Source of the DNA: an uncultured Alphaproteobacteria bacterium
Lineage (GTDB): Bacteria; Pseudomonadota; Alphaproteobacteria; RF32; CAG-239
Assembly: GCA_910577205.1 (NCBI GenBank)
Contig: CAJTMA010000006.1
Coordinates: 19,448 to 83,447 of the forward strand
Reading direction: 5' to 3'
DNA: 64,000 bases
In this document: piece after piece, positions 25,412 to 34,324 of the stretch
Layout: each line of letters starts with the position of its first letter
Numbering within the stretch: the stretch's first letter is position 1
Notes under the pieces: generated by a model
Seen by the model: the letters and a program-made list of their open reading frames with translations, nothing else
What the model was told of the DNA's origin: nothing
The model's database searches: none
Translations under genes and position numbers: made by a program

Positions 25412-28400
25412 CTACCAGTTATAACTTGTACCCAAGCCTAAGGATGATGCCCGGTAATGACTGCCGAAGGTATGGTTGGCCCAGCCGTATGCTGAGAAGT
25501 AATCAGAGAAACCATAGCGGCCGCCTACTTCTAAACGTCCCAATGTTTGATTTTTCAGCACGTCCATTTTTCGCAAGCCAGTCACTTTTACCTCATCGCC
25601 ATCATTAAATGTTTGAACCAAAATTGGTTTGACATAAACATTGCCGTAGCCGTCATCGACTTCAAATGTCTTGGTCAATCTGGTACCAAATTCTGCTTCC
25701 ATTTGTCTTAATGGGGTATACTGAGCTGTTTTGCCAGCGCTATCACTTGCATTATCATACTTGACCTGTGTATAAAAGAGGCCGACTTCCGGTGTGAAAT
25801 AGAGCGATTTGTTCAGCGCATAATCATAACCAAACGCGACACTACCACCAAACTCTGTTCCGTCAGTATTTGAGGTTATACCGTCTTTCGTTTTGATATC
25901 AACCTGCTGTATCCCGCCAAACAAAGTCGCAAAAGCCCACCAATTTCTTTGATCGTAACGGTAATACAATCCGGCCAAATAGCTATCGATGTCAATTTCC
26001 GATTCTGTTACTGAGTAATAATAACGGCCATAGCCATTCATGTCATAATTACCCTTACGATAAGAGAAGAACAATCCCAGTTTGTTATACAAGTCGTGTT
26101 GCAGCGTACCGCCGGCTTCCAAGCCCCAAACGTCAGATTCAACACCGACAGTTTCTTTATTCGTTGAAGAATAATAAACAGCGTTCGCCCACAGCGTATC
26201 AAACGGTTTACCATCCCAATAAAAATCATAGAAACCGCAAGACGGGCAATAAAGTCTGTTTCCCTGAACCTGACGGTCAATATTGCCAATCATTCCTCTG
26301 GTCTGCTCCAGTGCGGCTACAGGTAAAGCCTGATAAGCAATGACTTCAGGCACAACCTTACGCCCACGGCTAAATACCGGAGAAGAGATATTCGGAATAT
26401 TGGGCACATCCGGGATATTCGGAACATCCGGAACGCCGGGAAGATCCGGCTGGGCATTCTTATCAGGATTGTCACTGTCGTTCATAACCAAATCCCATTG
26501 ATTGGCATTATTTCCAAGGGAAGCGTATTTGACATCATACAAATAAGGGCTTCTGTAAACGCGCGAAACCACAAATGATCCCTCGTTACCGGTCGTATCA
26601 TTTTCTGACTGTGCAAACAAGATACTTCCCTTGCCGCGAATATCCGTGTCGGAAGAAGCATGAACAATCACTTTAGTCACACCTTCAACATTACCGGCGA
26701 TATGCAACTCGTCCGCCGTCATATTATCCGGGTCAACATTAATATGCAGAAAACTGTCTGTCGCCGAATATCCTTTGAGGTTGACAATATCCCGATAATT
26801 GTTGGCCAAGCTAAAGACCGCATTGTTCAATGTCAAAGTGGTTGCAGCGTCATCACGGTTGACAGAGCCATCCGTGTTCAACGCGGCAGCAAACGCACCT
26901 TTGCTATCCCAATTGCGGGCGCTTTGATCTTCGTGCTGATAGTCGCCGAAAACAAGAGATGTTCCGCTGACGGTTACACTTTCGGCATTGATAATATCGT
27001 TGTTCATTGCAATATATTGGGAAGTTGTTCCCTTAACGGCATCAACGACATCGTCTCCCGTAAAGTTGTATATTCCATTTCTCAAGTTATCATTAATAAC
27101 CCAGCTGCCGCCGCCGGAAGTATCAAAAGTAAATTCAGAAGTTGTATTTCCGAGCACAGCATTATAAATTTTGCCATAACTGCCGTTTTCCGTATAGTTG
27201 CCGGACATGAAATATGTATCAGCTCCGGAAGCGAATGTCATATTGCCAAGCGTATATACCGCGCCGCCCGATTTGGCATGATTGTTAAGGAAATTGCCGC
27301 TGATTTTGCCAAATACAGCTCCGGTATTGCCATAGATAGCGCCACCGTATTCGACAGCCGAGTTCCCGATAAAATCACCGCTGATAGTCCCAATGGTTTT
27401 ATTCAAATCATTATAAATAGCGCCGCCGCGTTTTTCCGCTGAATTGGCGATGAAATCTCCGGAGATGTTTTTGATTTCCTTAGCGTTTTTGATAGCGCCG
27501 CCATGCCCCAATGTGGCATTGCCGATGAAGTTTCCGTTAATTTCATTAATGGTTCCCATACCGCCATTGTTAATAGCACCGCCGCCATAATCACTGACAT
27601 TGCTGTTTGCCTTGTTAGCAATAAAATCACCGGTAATTTTGTTAATTGTTCCTTCGTTTTCTATTGCCCCTGCTTTAATCCCTGCTGTATTGCCAATGAA
27701 ATCTCCGGTAATATCGCCGATTTGCCCGTAATGGTAATTGTAAACAGCACCACCGATTGCAGCGGCCGAATTAGCGATAAAATTGCCGGTAATATCTTCA
27801 ATAACCCGACTAGTGCTATTATAAATAGCGCCGCCGGAGCCGTTTGTACCATCAACATGATTGCCGACGAAATCACCGGTTAGATTGCCCATCGTGCTGT
27901 TATTGCTAATAGCACCGCCGTTAGTTATTGCGGCATTGGCAATAAAGTTGCCGGTAACATCTCCGGTTGTTCCCTCATTGTAAATCGCACCGCCTGAGCC
28001 GCCTCCCGGAGCCTGCCCTGCTATATTGCCAATAAAGTCACCGTTAATATTGCCAATTTGCGCGTTTTTATAGTTATAAATAGCGCCGCCGTTTCCTTTT
28101 TGGTCGCTTCGCGCCAGCCCTGTATAGTTGCCAACAAAGTCACTGTTTATTTCACCTATTGTTCCGGAGTTGTAAATAGCGCCGGCACCACTTGGAGCAT
28201 AGTTGTGTACGAAACTCCCCTTAATACTGTCAATTGTTCCGCTGTTATTGATACCGCCGCCTTTTGAAGCACTTCTTTCGATATTTACAAAATCGGCATC
28301 AACATCACCGGTTAAACCTGTTTGAGCAGATGTGTATTTTGTGCGACCGGGAATATCCGTATATGTATATTTGAAATACTGCGTGTCACCATTAGGAAGT

Positions 28401-28768
28401 TGGAGTTTAACGACATCATCCCCTTCGGCAGAAACTTTTTCCCATGAAATATTTTCCGCCGATGAAAATTTATCCTGAAGCATGACTATTTTATAATATT
28501 TATTGCTTAAGTTACCCTTATCGTCTGCTTCCTGAATAATAAAATCATAATCGCTGTCAGAACCTTCCTGATATGTAAAGGCACTGGACGGGAGTGTCGT
28601 TAAGTCAAACAAAGCGTTCGGGGTTTCCGTCAATGCTCCGGCAGGCGCAACACCGTTTGCTTCTGCGCTTGATTTATTTAATGTTGGTTCTAAAGACCAT
28701 GCTGAAGACGACACGCCCCCTAAAGCGGCGGCCATTAACATTATTGTCCAAGTAGTTTGTTTAGTCAT
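25412..28768 (-). CDS. Autotransporter adhesin with Pmp-like GGAIYN repeats
   Basis: 1118 aa. A signal peptide (about residues 1-25, ending SSSAWS) is followed by a passenger with some 12-14 degenerate repeats of about 20-25 residues, each pairing GDFIGN or GNFIAN with GGAIYN (about residues 160-500). Such repeats build a beta-helix and recall chlamydial polymorphic membrane proteins. A proline linker (LPGVPDVPNIPDVPNIP, about 775) leads to a C-terminal 12-strand outer-membrane barrel (about 840-1118) ending SLGLGTSYNW with a terminal aromatic. It should display the passenger on the cell surface, likely for adhesion. It stands alone with its own terminator. The passenger repeats could drive length variation by recombination. 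Confidence 0.9.
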   Translation of the reverse strand: MTKQTTWTIMLMAAALGGVSSSAWSLEPTLNKSSAEANGVAPAGALTETPNALFDLTTLPSSAFTYQEGSDSDYDFIIQEADDKGNLSNKYYKIVMLQDKFSSAENISWEKVSAEGDDVVKLQLPNGDTQYFKYTYTDIPGRTKYTSAQTGLTGDVDADFVNIERSASKGGGINNSGTIDSIKGSFVHNYAPSGAGAIYNSGTIGEINSDFVGNYTGLARSDQKGNGGAIYNYKNAQIGNINGDFIGNIAGQAPGGGSGGAIYNEGTTGDVTGNFIANAAITNGGAISNNSTMGNLTGDFVGNHVDGTNGSGGAIYNSTSRVIEDITGNFIANSAAAIGGAVYNYHYGQIGDITGDFIGNTAGIKAGAIENEGTINKITGDFIANKANSNVSDYGGGAINNGGMGTINEINGNFIGNATLGHGGAIKNAKEIKNISGDFIANSAEKRGGAIYNDLNKTIGTISGDFIGNSAVEYGGAIYGNTGAVFGKISGNFLNNHAKSGGAVYTLGNMTFASGADTYFMSGNYTENGSYGKIYNAVLGNTTSEFTFDTSGGGSWVINDNLRNGIYNFTGDDVVDAVKGTTSQYIAMNNDIINAESVTVSGTSLVFGDYQHEDQSARNWDSKGAFAAALNTDGSVNRDDAATTLTLNNAVFSLANNYRDIVNLKGYSATDSFLHINVDPDNMTADELHIAGNVEGVTKVIVHASSDTDIRGKGSILFAQSENDTTGNEGSFVVSRVYRSPYLYDVKYASLGNNANQWDLVMNDSDNPDKNAQPDLPGVPDVPNIPDVPNIPNISSPVFSRGRKVVPEVIAYQALPVAALEQTRGMIGNIDRQVQGNRLYCPSCGFYDFYWDGKPFDTLWANAVYYSSTNKETVGVESDVWGLEAGGTLQHDLYNKLGLFFSYRKGNYDMNGYGRYYYSVTESEIDIDSYLAGLYYRYDQRNWWAFATLFGGIQQVDIKTKDGITSNTDGTEFGGSVAFGYDYALNKSLYFTPEVGLFYTQVKYDNASDSAGKTAQYTPLRQMEAEFGTRLTKTFEVDDGYGNVYVKPILVQTFNDGDEVKVTGLRKMDVLKNQTLGRLEVGGRYGFSDYFSAYGWANHTFGSHYRASSLGLGTSYNW

Positions 28769-28890
28769 TTTCTTGCCAAAAAATTAGTATATGTATCTTA
28801 AAATACATTAAATGTATAATGAACGGGTTAAAAAATTACTAAAACACTTATGAGAGGGATTTTAATCAATGTTCCAAGCTTTGAATAAAA

Positions 28891-28928
28891 CAAAAACACC
28901 GCAATTCAAATGAACTGCGGTGTTTTTG
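28891..28928 (-). terminator. Terminator after the 207-aa gene
   Basis: CAAAAACACCGCA / TGCGGTGTTTTTG stem, symmetric, located between this gene's stop codon and the autotransporter promoter region. Confidence 0.8.
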
Positions 28929-28932
28929 TTAG

Positions 28933-29556
28933 TTATGCAAACTCATTGTAAAGAAAATACATAGCCGCATACTCTTTTGTTTGTTCTTTGCCCTTTTCAG
29001 AAATTTGGGTACGGATATCTGCCAAGGCCATTAACGCAGAAATCCTTTTACCTTTCAAATCCGGCAAAGTTTCTCCAAAAGTTTTGGTCTGAAGTTTTTG
29101 CCACCAGGGTTGTTTTTGATCCTCGACGTTAAACTCCACAACAAAGCGGCGGCTGTATGAAACTTCCTCCTCTCCATTCGAGGTACGATACAGCTCAACA
29201 TCATAGTTTCCGTCAGGAACACTTGTGAATTCCAAACACCCTTTGGGAATAAGGTAAATCTCGCCGGAGAATGGAATGTACACGCCATCAAAATCAGACG
29301 TACTGCATTGGTTCAGGCAGCATAGTACCATAATGGTATGTTCCCTGAAGAAACCATAGTCATAGCCAAGCTTCTTGCAGGCCGAATAATATTTTTCGGA
29401 CACCCGGGCACAAACTAACTCGGTTTGCGCAACGCTGAACGGGGTGAATGAGAACGCAGCCGATACCATATCCTTTACTTCTTCGGCGCCAAACTTCTGG
29501 GATGCTTTCAAGATGCTGTCATCACATGACATCTTCGCAATAATTATTGTATTCAT
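28933..29556 (-). CDS. Orphan protein, function unknown (207 aa)
   Basis: A soluble 207-aa protein beginning MNTIIIAKMSCDD, with no signal peptide or membrane segment. It has a cysteine cluster near the middle (MVLCCLNQCSTSDFDG, about 76-91) and a mixed alpha/beta composition, ending in a helical region (ISALMALADIRTQI). I recognise no domain. The start has only a weak ribosome-binding site. It is divergent from the small gene at 29767, sharing a 210-bp AT-rich spacer that probably holds both promoters, and it has its own terminator. Codon use looks normal, so I accept it as a real gene. Confidence 0.65.
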   Translation of the reverse strand: MNTIIIAKMSCDDSILKASQKFGAEEVKDMVSAAFSFTPFSVAQTELVCARVSEKYYSACKKLGYDYGFFREHTIMVLCCLNQCSTSDFDGVYIPFSGEIYLIPKGCLEFTSVPDGNYDVELYRTSNGEEEVSYSRRFVVEFNVEDQKQPWWQKLQTKTFGETLPDLKGKRISALMALADIRTQISEKGKEQTKEYAAMYFLYNEFA

Positions 29557-29766
29557 ACTTTTGTGAAATAATTAAATTAAAAATATCAAATCGGAAATCT
29601 TATAGACAATTTCGAAAACTTTGTCAATATACTTTTTAAGGGAAACAAATTTTAATAAAACTATTGAAATGCATAAGAAAACATTATATGTTATTGCTAA
29701 TTATTTATTATTTTGTTTTCGTTTCTGTTCAGGAAACTATGTTAAATCTTAAAAATATGTATTATT

Positions 29767-30000
29767 ATGGACACAAAAAAAGTTTTAGTTCTTGAATGCG
29801 TTGCTGCCAAACTTCAAATCAGCCCTCAAGAACTTGCTCAATGGCTTGAGAATCGCAAACAGGCTCAACAGCTCGCAGCGAAAGCATCGTTTGAGGATAA
29901 ACTTCAAGGATTTGTTATCTTGACAGAAGCTGTTACAGACCTTGCTGAAGATATCAAAAAGAAAGCGGCCTCCGACGCGCAATCATGGAGCGGACATTAA
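29767..30000 (+). CDS. Small orphan protein (77 aa)
   Basis: 77 aa, mainly helical: MDTKKVLVLECVAAKLQ, a region resembling a short helix-turn-helix start (ISPQELAQWLENRKQAQQLA) and an acidic/basic C-terminal helix. No strong ribosome-binding site is seen. A clear terminator begins 16 bp after the stop codon, which supports an expressed unit. Function unknown. Confidence 0.55.
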   Translation: MDTKKVLVLECVAAKLQISPQELAQWLENRKQAQQLAAKASFEDKLQGFVILTEAVTDLAEDIKKKAASDAQSWSGH

Positions 30001-30015
30001 GCTGCTTCCCCATTC

Positions 30016-30045
30016 AAAAAAACTCCCTATATCAGGGAGTTTTTT
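30016..30045 (+). terminator. Terminator after the 77-aa gene
   Basis: AAAAAACTCCCT atatc AGGGAGTTTTTT, symmetric, so it could also serve the opposite strand. Confidence 0.85.
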
Positions 30046-30125
30046 GGTTTAAACATAACTCAGCTTTGTGCCCGGACGAAGCGCGAACAGTCAATCCTTT
30101 TGCGCCAGCCAGGGAGATGTTTATT

Positions 30126-31007
30126 TTACAATGCTTCAAGCATCTTTTTATAATAGTTTAAAACGGTTCGAATCTTGGGAATATCTTTAATCGTCCGGTG
30201 GGTAATCAAATAGATTGTTGCTTCGGCACTGCATGGGATATTATCCAAACACACCATTCCATGGCCGCCGCGGACAAAGTTCAGCGGCATGATGGCAATT
30301 CCTGACCCGCTGATAGCCAAGTCATTAACGACAAACGTACTGTTTGAAAAACAGATGCCTTTCTCGGCTTTTTGCTGCAATTTTTTAGCTTCCGGCGTTT
30401 GCCACCAGCCCTCATTTTTGACAAGAAGCCGATGATTTTTTAACAAATCGTTCAAATCCTGCGGGTAAGAATGTTTAGCCAAATATTCTGAAGATGCAAA
30501 AAAGCCGAATTTTACTTTCCGGCTGTATACAACCACCAAATCTTCCCCTTTGGGAACAGTATAGCTCATGCAGATATCATAAGCCATTTTGTGCATATCC
30601 GGCGCTTTATCAAAAGTATCAATAAATAAAGACAAATCAGGAGATTGCTCCAACAGTTCTTCTAGGCAGACATACATATTGCTGCGCGCGTCGCGCTCAT
30701 ATGCAATACGCACCTCCCCTTTAACATTGGTTTCAGAAGGAACAATGGCATAGGCTTGCTGCAAATGTTGTTTAAGGACATCGGCAATTGCAACCACCTT
30801 TTCGCCTTTCGGTGTCAGGGTACAGCCCTTTTCATCCGAAGCGACGAGCTTAACGCCCAATTCACTTTCCAGATTGTTAACATACTTATTTAACGTATCA
30901 ATTGAGGTATTCAAAAATTTGGCAGCATTCCGTTTGCCGGAACTCTTTTTAATCGCATGGAGCATCATAATACCCTCCATGTTCATTAAATCTTTTTTAC
31001 TAAACAT
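30126..31007 (-). CDS. LysR-family transcriptional regulator
   Basis: 293 aa. The N-terminal winged HTH (about residues 8-70) has the LysR pattern: AIKKSSGKRNAAKFLNTSID, TLNKYVNNLESELGVKLV and LTPKGEKVV. An effector-binding domain follows (about 95-290), with the usual FSNSTFVVNDLAISGSGIAI region. It acts as a DNA-binding repressor or activator that senses a small molecule; ligand and targets are unknown. The neighbours are orphan genes, so it may control distant genes. The LysR remnant at 19776-19973 does not match it closely. Confidence 0.88.
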   Translation of the reverse strand: MFSKKDLMNMEGIMMLHAIKKSSGKRNAAKFLNTSIDTLNKYVNNLESELGVKLVASDEKGCTLTPKGEKVVAIADVLKQHLQQAYAIVPSETNVKGEVRIAYERDARSNMYVCLEELLEQSPDLSLFIDTFDKAPDMHKMAYDICMSYTVPKGEDLVVVYSRKVKFGFFASSEYLAKHSYPQDLNDLLKNHRLLVKNEGWWQTPEAKKLQQKAEKGICFSNSTFVVNDLAISGSGIAIMPLNFVRGGHGMVCLDNIPCSAEATIYLITHRTIKDIPKIRTVLNYYKKMLEAL

Positions 31008-31150
31008 TATGATAGTCCTTAAATGTTAGCATAGTAGGCTAAAGTTAATGATAATGGCGGTATACACTACAATACTTTTAATTGCAAGTCTTTTTATTAT
31101 ATAAAAGTTAATATTTGCACATATTAATTGTACTTGCAATATCTGCAAAT

Positions 31151-31321
31151 TTATGCGTCTTCCTGAGATTCTTTTTTTAATTGCTCTCTGGCGGCCTGCT
31201 GTTGTTTGCGTTTTTGCAAATTCTTTTGCAGCGCTTTGGCCTCACGCTCAAAACGTTCTTTGCTGCGCGGCCCGTGCGCCGTGTTCTTTTTTTCTTTTTT
31301 TTCGGTCATCGTCTTATCCAT
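31151..31321 (-). CDS. Small basic protein (up to 56 aa)
   Basis: A short minus-strand frame rich in Lys, Gln, Glu and Arg: MDKTMTEKKEKKNTAHGPRS, then KERFEREAKALQKNLQKRKQ and QQAAREQLKKESQEDA. It would form a single long charged helix. The first ATG (31321) lacks a ribosome-binding site; the second (31309) has GGATAAG upstream. The helix-like codon pattern and the small size resemble the short basic helical proteins common in alphaproteobacteria. Function unknown. Confidence 0.45.
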   Translation of the reverse strand: MDKTMTEKKEKKNTAHGPRSKERFEREAKALQKNLQKRKQQQAAREQLKKESQEDA

Positions 31322-31458
31322 TATGTTATTATAAGCTTATCTTAGAGCGGAGAAGTTAACAAATCATAACCTTAAAACCGTTTCGTCACTTTTAACTATC
31401 TTTTTAAGCCCAAATCTGTTAAACTTCTTTTAGATACTTATGCTTGGAAGTTAAAAAC

Positions 31459-32301
31459 ATGACTGACAACGACGAGAAAAATAAAGAGAAAAAAGCTAAA
31501 AAACAAAAAAAGCAAACCAAGAAAGGCAAAGCATTAGCCCTGATTGCCGGCGGTAAGGCACTGCAAGTTGCCGGAAAAGCAATGAAAGCGACGGCTAAAG
31601 CCATGCAGCAGGCCGCCAAAGTCATGTTGAGAACGGCCAAAGCAATGGCAAGAACCGCAATTAAGATGGTTCAAGCTGCGGCGAGCACCGGGCCGGCTGC
31701 GGTTGTTTTAGTTCCTGCCGCCAGCGTAGCCGCCGCAGGTTTACTTGCAGGGTCTGCAGCATTAGGCGCGACAGGTATGGCTTTATCCGTCACCGCCAAA
31801 GTAACAGACAAAGTTGGCAGCCTGATGCAGAAAAGCGGTCAAAAAATGCAGGAAAAAGGCAATAAGATTCTTGCAAAGATTAAAGAACAAGGCATTGAGC
31901 AAACTCAGGAAGCTTCCAAAGAACAAGAGAGCCAGACAATCCAGAATATTATGGAAAATGTGATGGAGCAGCAAACTAAGGGGCAAATGACGACTCAAGA
32001 CAAAGACCAAATTGCCGCATTATCGGGCAGACCAGCTCCCAACGGGAGAACAGCCTCCCCATCCCAAGCCAATAACAACCAGCCGGAACAAACCCCGCTT
32101 CAGCCAAGCGCGGCGGCAGAGAATGCTCCGGCCTCACCACAGGCGGCCAGCGAAAAACAGGTTACCCCTAAGAAAAACAAGACCGGGCGCAAGATTTATG
32201 AACTTAGCGGCAGAAGAAGCTCTCGCAGGAAGACACCGGTTAAGCAAACAACCCTGAATCCGAATATGCTGACAGCAAACAGAGGCAGAAGCGCCAGCTA
32301 G
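31459..32301 (+). CDS. Ala/Lys-rich repetitive helical protein, function unknown
   Basis: 280 aa from the ATG at 31459 (GGAAG eight bases upstream). A lysine-rich head (KNKEKKAKKQKKQTKKGKA) precedes repeated 7-residue units around KAMKATAKAMQQAAKVM and RTAKAMARTAIKMVQAA. A hydrophobic Ala/Gly stretch (AVVLVPAASVAAAGLLAGSA, about residues 80-105) follows, then a Gln-rich coiled coil and a disordered Pro/Ser/Gln tail with a basic end. It may bind a membrane surface or nucleic acid, or form an amphipathic polymer; none of this is proven. It precedes murA but has its own spacing of 132 bp. Confidence 0.7.
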   Translation: MTDNDEKNKEKKAKKQKKQTKKGKALALIAGGKALQVAGKAMKATAKAMQQAAKVMLRTAKAMARTAIKMVQAAASTGPAAVVLVPAASVAAAGLLAGSAALGATGMALSVTAKVTDKVGSLMQKSGQKMQEKGNKILAKIKEQGIEQTQEASKEQESQTIQNIMENVMEQQTKGQMTTQDKDQIAALSGRPAPNGRTASPSQANNNQPEQTPLQPSAAAENAPASPQAASEKQVTPKKNKTGRKIYELSGRRSSRRKTPVKQTTLNPNMLTANRGRSAS

Positions 32302-32433
32302 CCGCTTTAAGTGTCACTCCCTCTAAAAAAATATTGAAGTCATTTTTTTTTAACTTATCCGTTTTAGAATAACGGTATAATCAATTATGCCCGTCAACAG
32401 GAAGAAACAGGCTAGAAGAAAAGGATAAGTTTC

Positions 32434-33726
32434 ATGGATAAAATTAAAATCATCGGCGGCAACCGTTTGGAAGGCAAAATTTACATCAGCGGCGCAAAAA
32501 ATGCCGCTTTGCCGTTAATTTGTGCCAGTTTATTAACCGACGAAACTATTACGCTGACGAATATGCCGGCATTATCCGATATTCGTTCAATGAATGCTTT
32601 GCTGGAACAAATGGGCACACAAATTGACAGTTTTGATGATTTCTTAGACGGGCATGAAACCAAAACCTATTCCTATCGCACGCCCAAATTTACCAGTTTA
32701 ATTGCGCCCTATGATTATGTCCGCAAAATGCGGGCATCCTATTATGTTTTAGGACCGGTATTGGCCAGAGAAGGCCATGCAGAGCTTTCCCTGCCGGGCG
32801 GTTGCGCCATCGGTGCGCGGCCGATGGATATCCACCTGACCTCTCTGGAGCAGATGGGAGCAAAAATCGAAATCAAAAACGGTTATGTTCACGCCGATAT
32901 TAACGGCAAGCTGAAAGGCGCGCACATCACTTTTCATACGGCTTCTGTCGGCGCAACCTGCAATATTTTGATGGCCGCAACTTTGGCTGAGGGCGAAACT
33001 ATTATTGAAAACGCCGCCAAAGAACCGGAAATCGCCGATTTGATTGATTTATTGATTGCCATGGGAGCGCAAATTGAAGGCAAGAACACGTCCAAACTGG
33101 TTATCCAAGGCGTGGACAAGCTTCATGGCGCAAGACATAAAGTAATCGCAGACCGTATTGAAGCCGGGTCTTATGCCATTGCCGCGGCAATTACCAACGG
33201 ACGGATTGAACTGGTTAACGCGCAGGCTTCCACTTTGCGCACACCGCTGGAAATCCTGAAAGCGATGGGCGTTTCTGTTGAAGAAGGCGATAACAGCCTG
33301 ACAATTGACGCAACCAACCGAAAATTAACCGGGCAAGATATTATGACCGATTATTACCCCGGATTTCCGACTGATTTGCAAGCGCAGTTTATGGCTCTTA
33401 TGACTGTTTCGGAAGGCGCGTCGCTGGTGACGGAAAATATTTGGGAAAACCGCTTTATGCACGTTCCGGAATTAATGCGCATGGGGGCTAACATTAATGT
33501 ACACGGCCACGCTTCGGCTATTGTTCGCGGCGTTAAGCAACTTTCCGGCGCGCCAGTCATGGCAACGGATTTACGAGCCTCATTCGCTTTAATTCTGGCC
33601 GGACTGGTTGCAGAGGGCGAAACGATTGTTAACCGCGTTTATCATCTGGATCGTGGCTATGAAAAGCTGGATGAAAAACTGAAAGCTGTCGGTGCTAATG
33701 TTGAGCGGATTAAAGAAGCTGAATAA
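32434..33726 (+). CDS. murA: UDP-N-acetylglucosamine 1-carboxyvinyltransferase
   Basis: 430 aa, normal length. Substrate-binding SGAKNAALPLICASLL (Lys22) and the catalytic loop LPGGCAIGARPMD with Cys124, the residue attacked by fosfomycin, are present. It transfers enolpyruvate to UDP-GlcNAc, the first committed step of peptidoglycan synthesis, in the cytoplasm. The ATG has AAAGGATAAG upstream. A terminator (33739-33771) follows, then cassette B. Confidence 0.98.
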   Translation: MDKIKIIGGNRLEGKIYISGAKNAALPLICASLLTDETITLTNMPALSDIRSMNALLEQMGTQIDSFDDFLDGHETKTYSYRTPKFTSLIAPYDYVRKMRASYYVLGPVLAREGHAELSLPGGCAIGARPMDIHLTSLEQMGAKIEIKNGYVHADINGKLKGAHITFHTASVGATCNILMAATLAEGETIIENAAKEPEIADLIDLLIAMGAQIEGKNTSKLVIQGVDKLHGARHKVIADRIEAGSYAIAAAITNGRIELVNAQASTLRTPLEILKAMGVSVEEGDNSLTIDATNRKLTGQDIMTDYYPGFPTDLQAQFMALMTVSEGASLVTENIWENRFMHVPELMRMGANINVHGHASAIVRGVKQLSGAPVMATDLRASFALILAGLVAEGETIVNRVYHLDRGYEKLDEKLKAVGANVERIKEAE

Positions 33727-33738
33727 TATAAGCTAATC

Positions 33739-33771
33739 AAAAGCCCCTTGCCCAAGCAAGGGGCTTTTTTT
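33739..33771 (+). terminator. Terminator of murA
   Basis: AAGCCCCTTGC / GCAAGGGGCTT with T-run. The same stem recurs at 34325-34358 and 50671-50703, so in this region it marks both sides of cassette B. Confidence 0.9.
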
Positions 33772-33773
33772 CA

Positions 33774-33801
33774 TTGCAAATTAACTTTTTTCCCTTACAA
33801 T
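33774..33801 (+). promoter_or_regulatory. Promoter of structured RNA B
   Basis: TTGCAA (33774-33779), 16-base spacer, TACAAT (33796-33801). Identical boxes and spacing in copies A and C. Confidence 0.65.
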
Positions 33802-33807
33802 CATTCT

Positions 33808-33970
33808 CGCAGTCCGGAGACGGGTTGTGGGGTATGCAAACTCCTACAAGAAAAGAACGACTCCTTTTGAGGGGAGCCGGGGATATAAGGCTATGCGCGA
33901 ATAACCCGGACTGTTCTTGTACAGTTTGCAACTCCCCTGCCTTTAGACTTCTAAAGGCAGGTTTTGTTTT
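33808..33970 (+). ncRNA. Structured RNA of the RNA/HTH cassette, copy B
   Basis: About 163 nt. Helix P1: CAGTCCGG (33810-33817) with CCGGACTG (33906-33913). Helix P2: TGCAAACT (33835-33842) with AGTTTGCA (33923-33930), extended by GGGG/CCCC. The order P1, P2, P1', P2' is crossed. The terminator stem CCTGCCTTTAG / CTAAAGGCAGG (33936-33961) plus TTTTGTTTT follows at once, and its first bases overlap the end of P2, so P2 and the terminator could compete. P2 sequence differs from copies A and C but stays paired in each. Middle part with GACTCC, GGGGAGCC and AAGGCTATGCGCGAATAA is nearly invariant. Family not recognised. Confidence 0.8.
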
Positions 33971-33978
33971 AACTTATA

Positions 33979-34050
33979 AAACCCCTCTGGTCATGTTGCT
34001 AAGCAACATGACTTTCTCCCCTTAATTTAAGGGGAGATTAAGTGGGGTTT
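33979..34050. repeat. 72-bp palindromic repeat, copy B
   Basis: AAACCCC to GGGGTTT, with internal hairpins GTCATGTTGCT / AGCAACATGAC and CTCCCCTTAA / TTAAGGGGAG. Matches 170-241 in inverted genome orientation, keeping the same position relative to the cassette. Its distal stem could also act as a processing or termination structure for the RNA transcript. Confidence 0.75.
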
Positions 34051-34076
34051 ATCTAAAAACAAAAATGGAGTTGGAA

Positions 34077-34322
34077 ATGTTAACCAAAAAACAAATCAGA
34101 AAAAATAATCAGGAAACTTTTGCCCATTTAGGGCGGCAGTTTTATGAGCGGCGGTTATCACAAAAGATGACGCTTGACGAATTGGCAATGAAAGTCAGTG
34201 TTTCGCCGCATTATTTCGATCAAGTAGAAAGCGGCAAGGCATATATCCACTGGGGAATGCTCAGTTATCTGGCTGGGTTTTACAACTGCAAAATCAAAAT
34301 AGAACTGGAGGATATTGCTTAA
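34077..34322 (+). CDS. XRE-family HTH regulator, copy B
   Basis: 81 aa from the ATG at 34077, six bases after GGAG; an upstream in-frame ATG (34065) has no such site. The HTH spans about residues 24-60: LSQKMTLDELAMKVSVSPHY then FDQVESGKAYIHWGMLSYLA. The order of helices and the Ser-Pro-x-Tyr-Phe at the recognition helix fit the Cro/CI (HTH_3) fold. The C-terminus ends KIKIELEDIA. It differs from copy C at a single visible residue (Ile versus Val). It follows a structured RNA and a palindromic repeat and is closed by a terminator. It may bind the conserved RNA-gene promoter or another site; this is a guess. Confidence 0.88.
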   Translation: MLTKKQIRKNNQETFAHLGRQFYERRLSQKMTLDELAMKVSVSPHYFDQVESGKAYIHWGMLSYLAGFYNCKIKIELEDIA

Positions 34323-34324
34323 AT

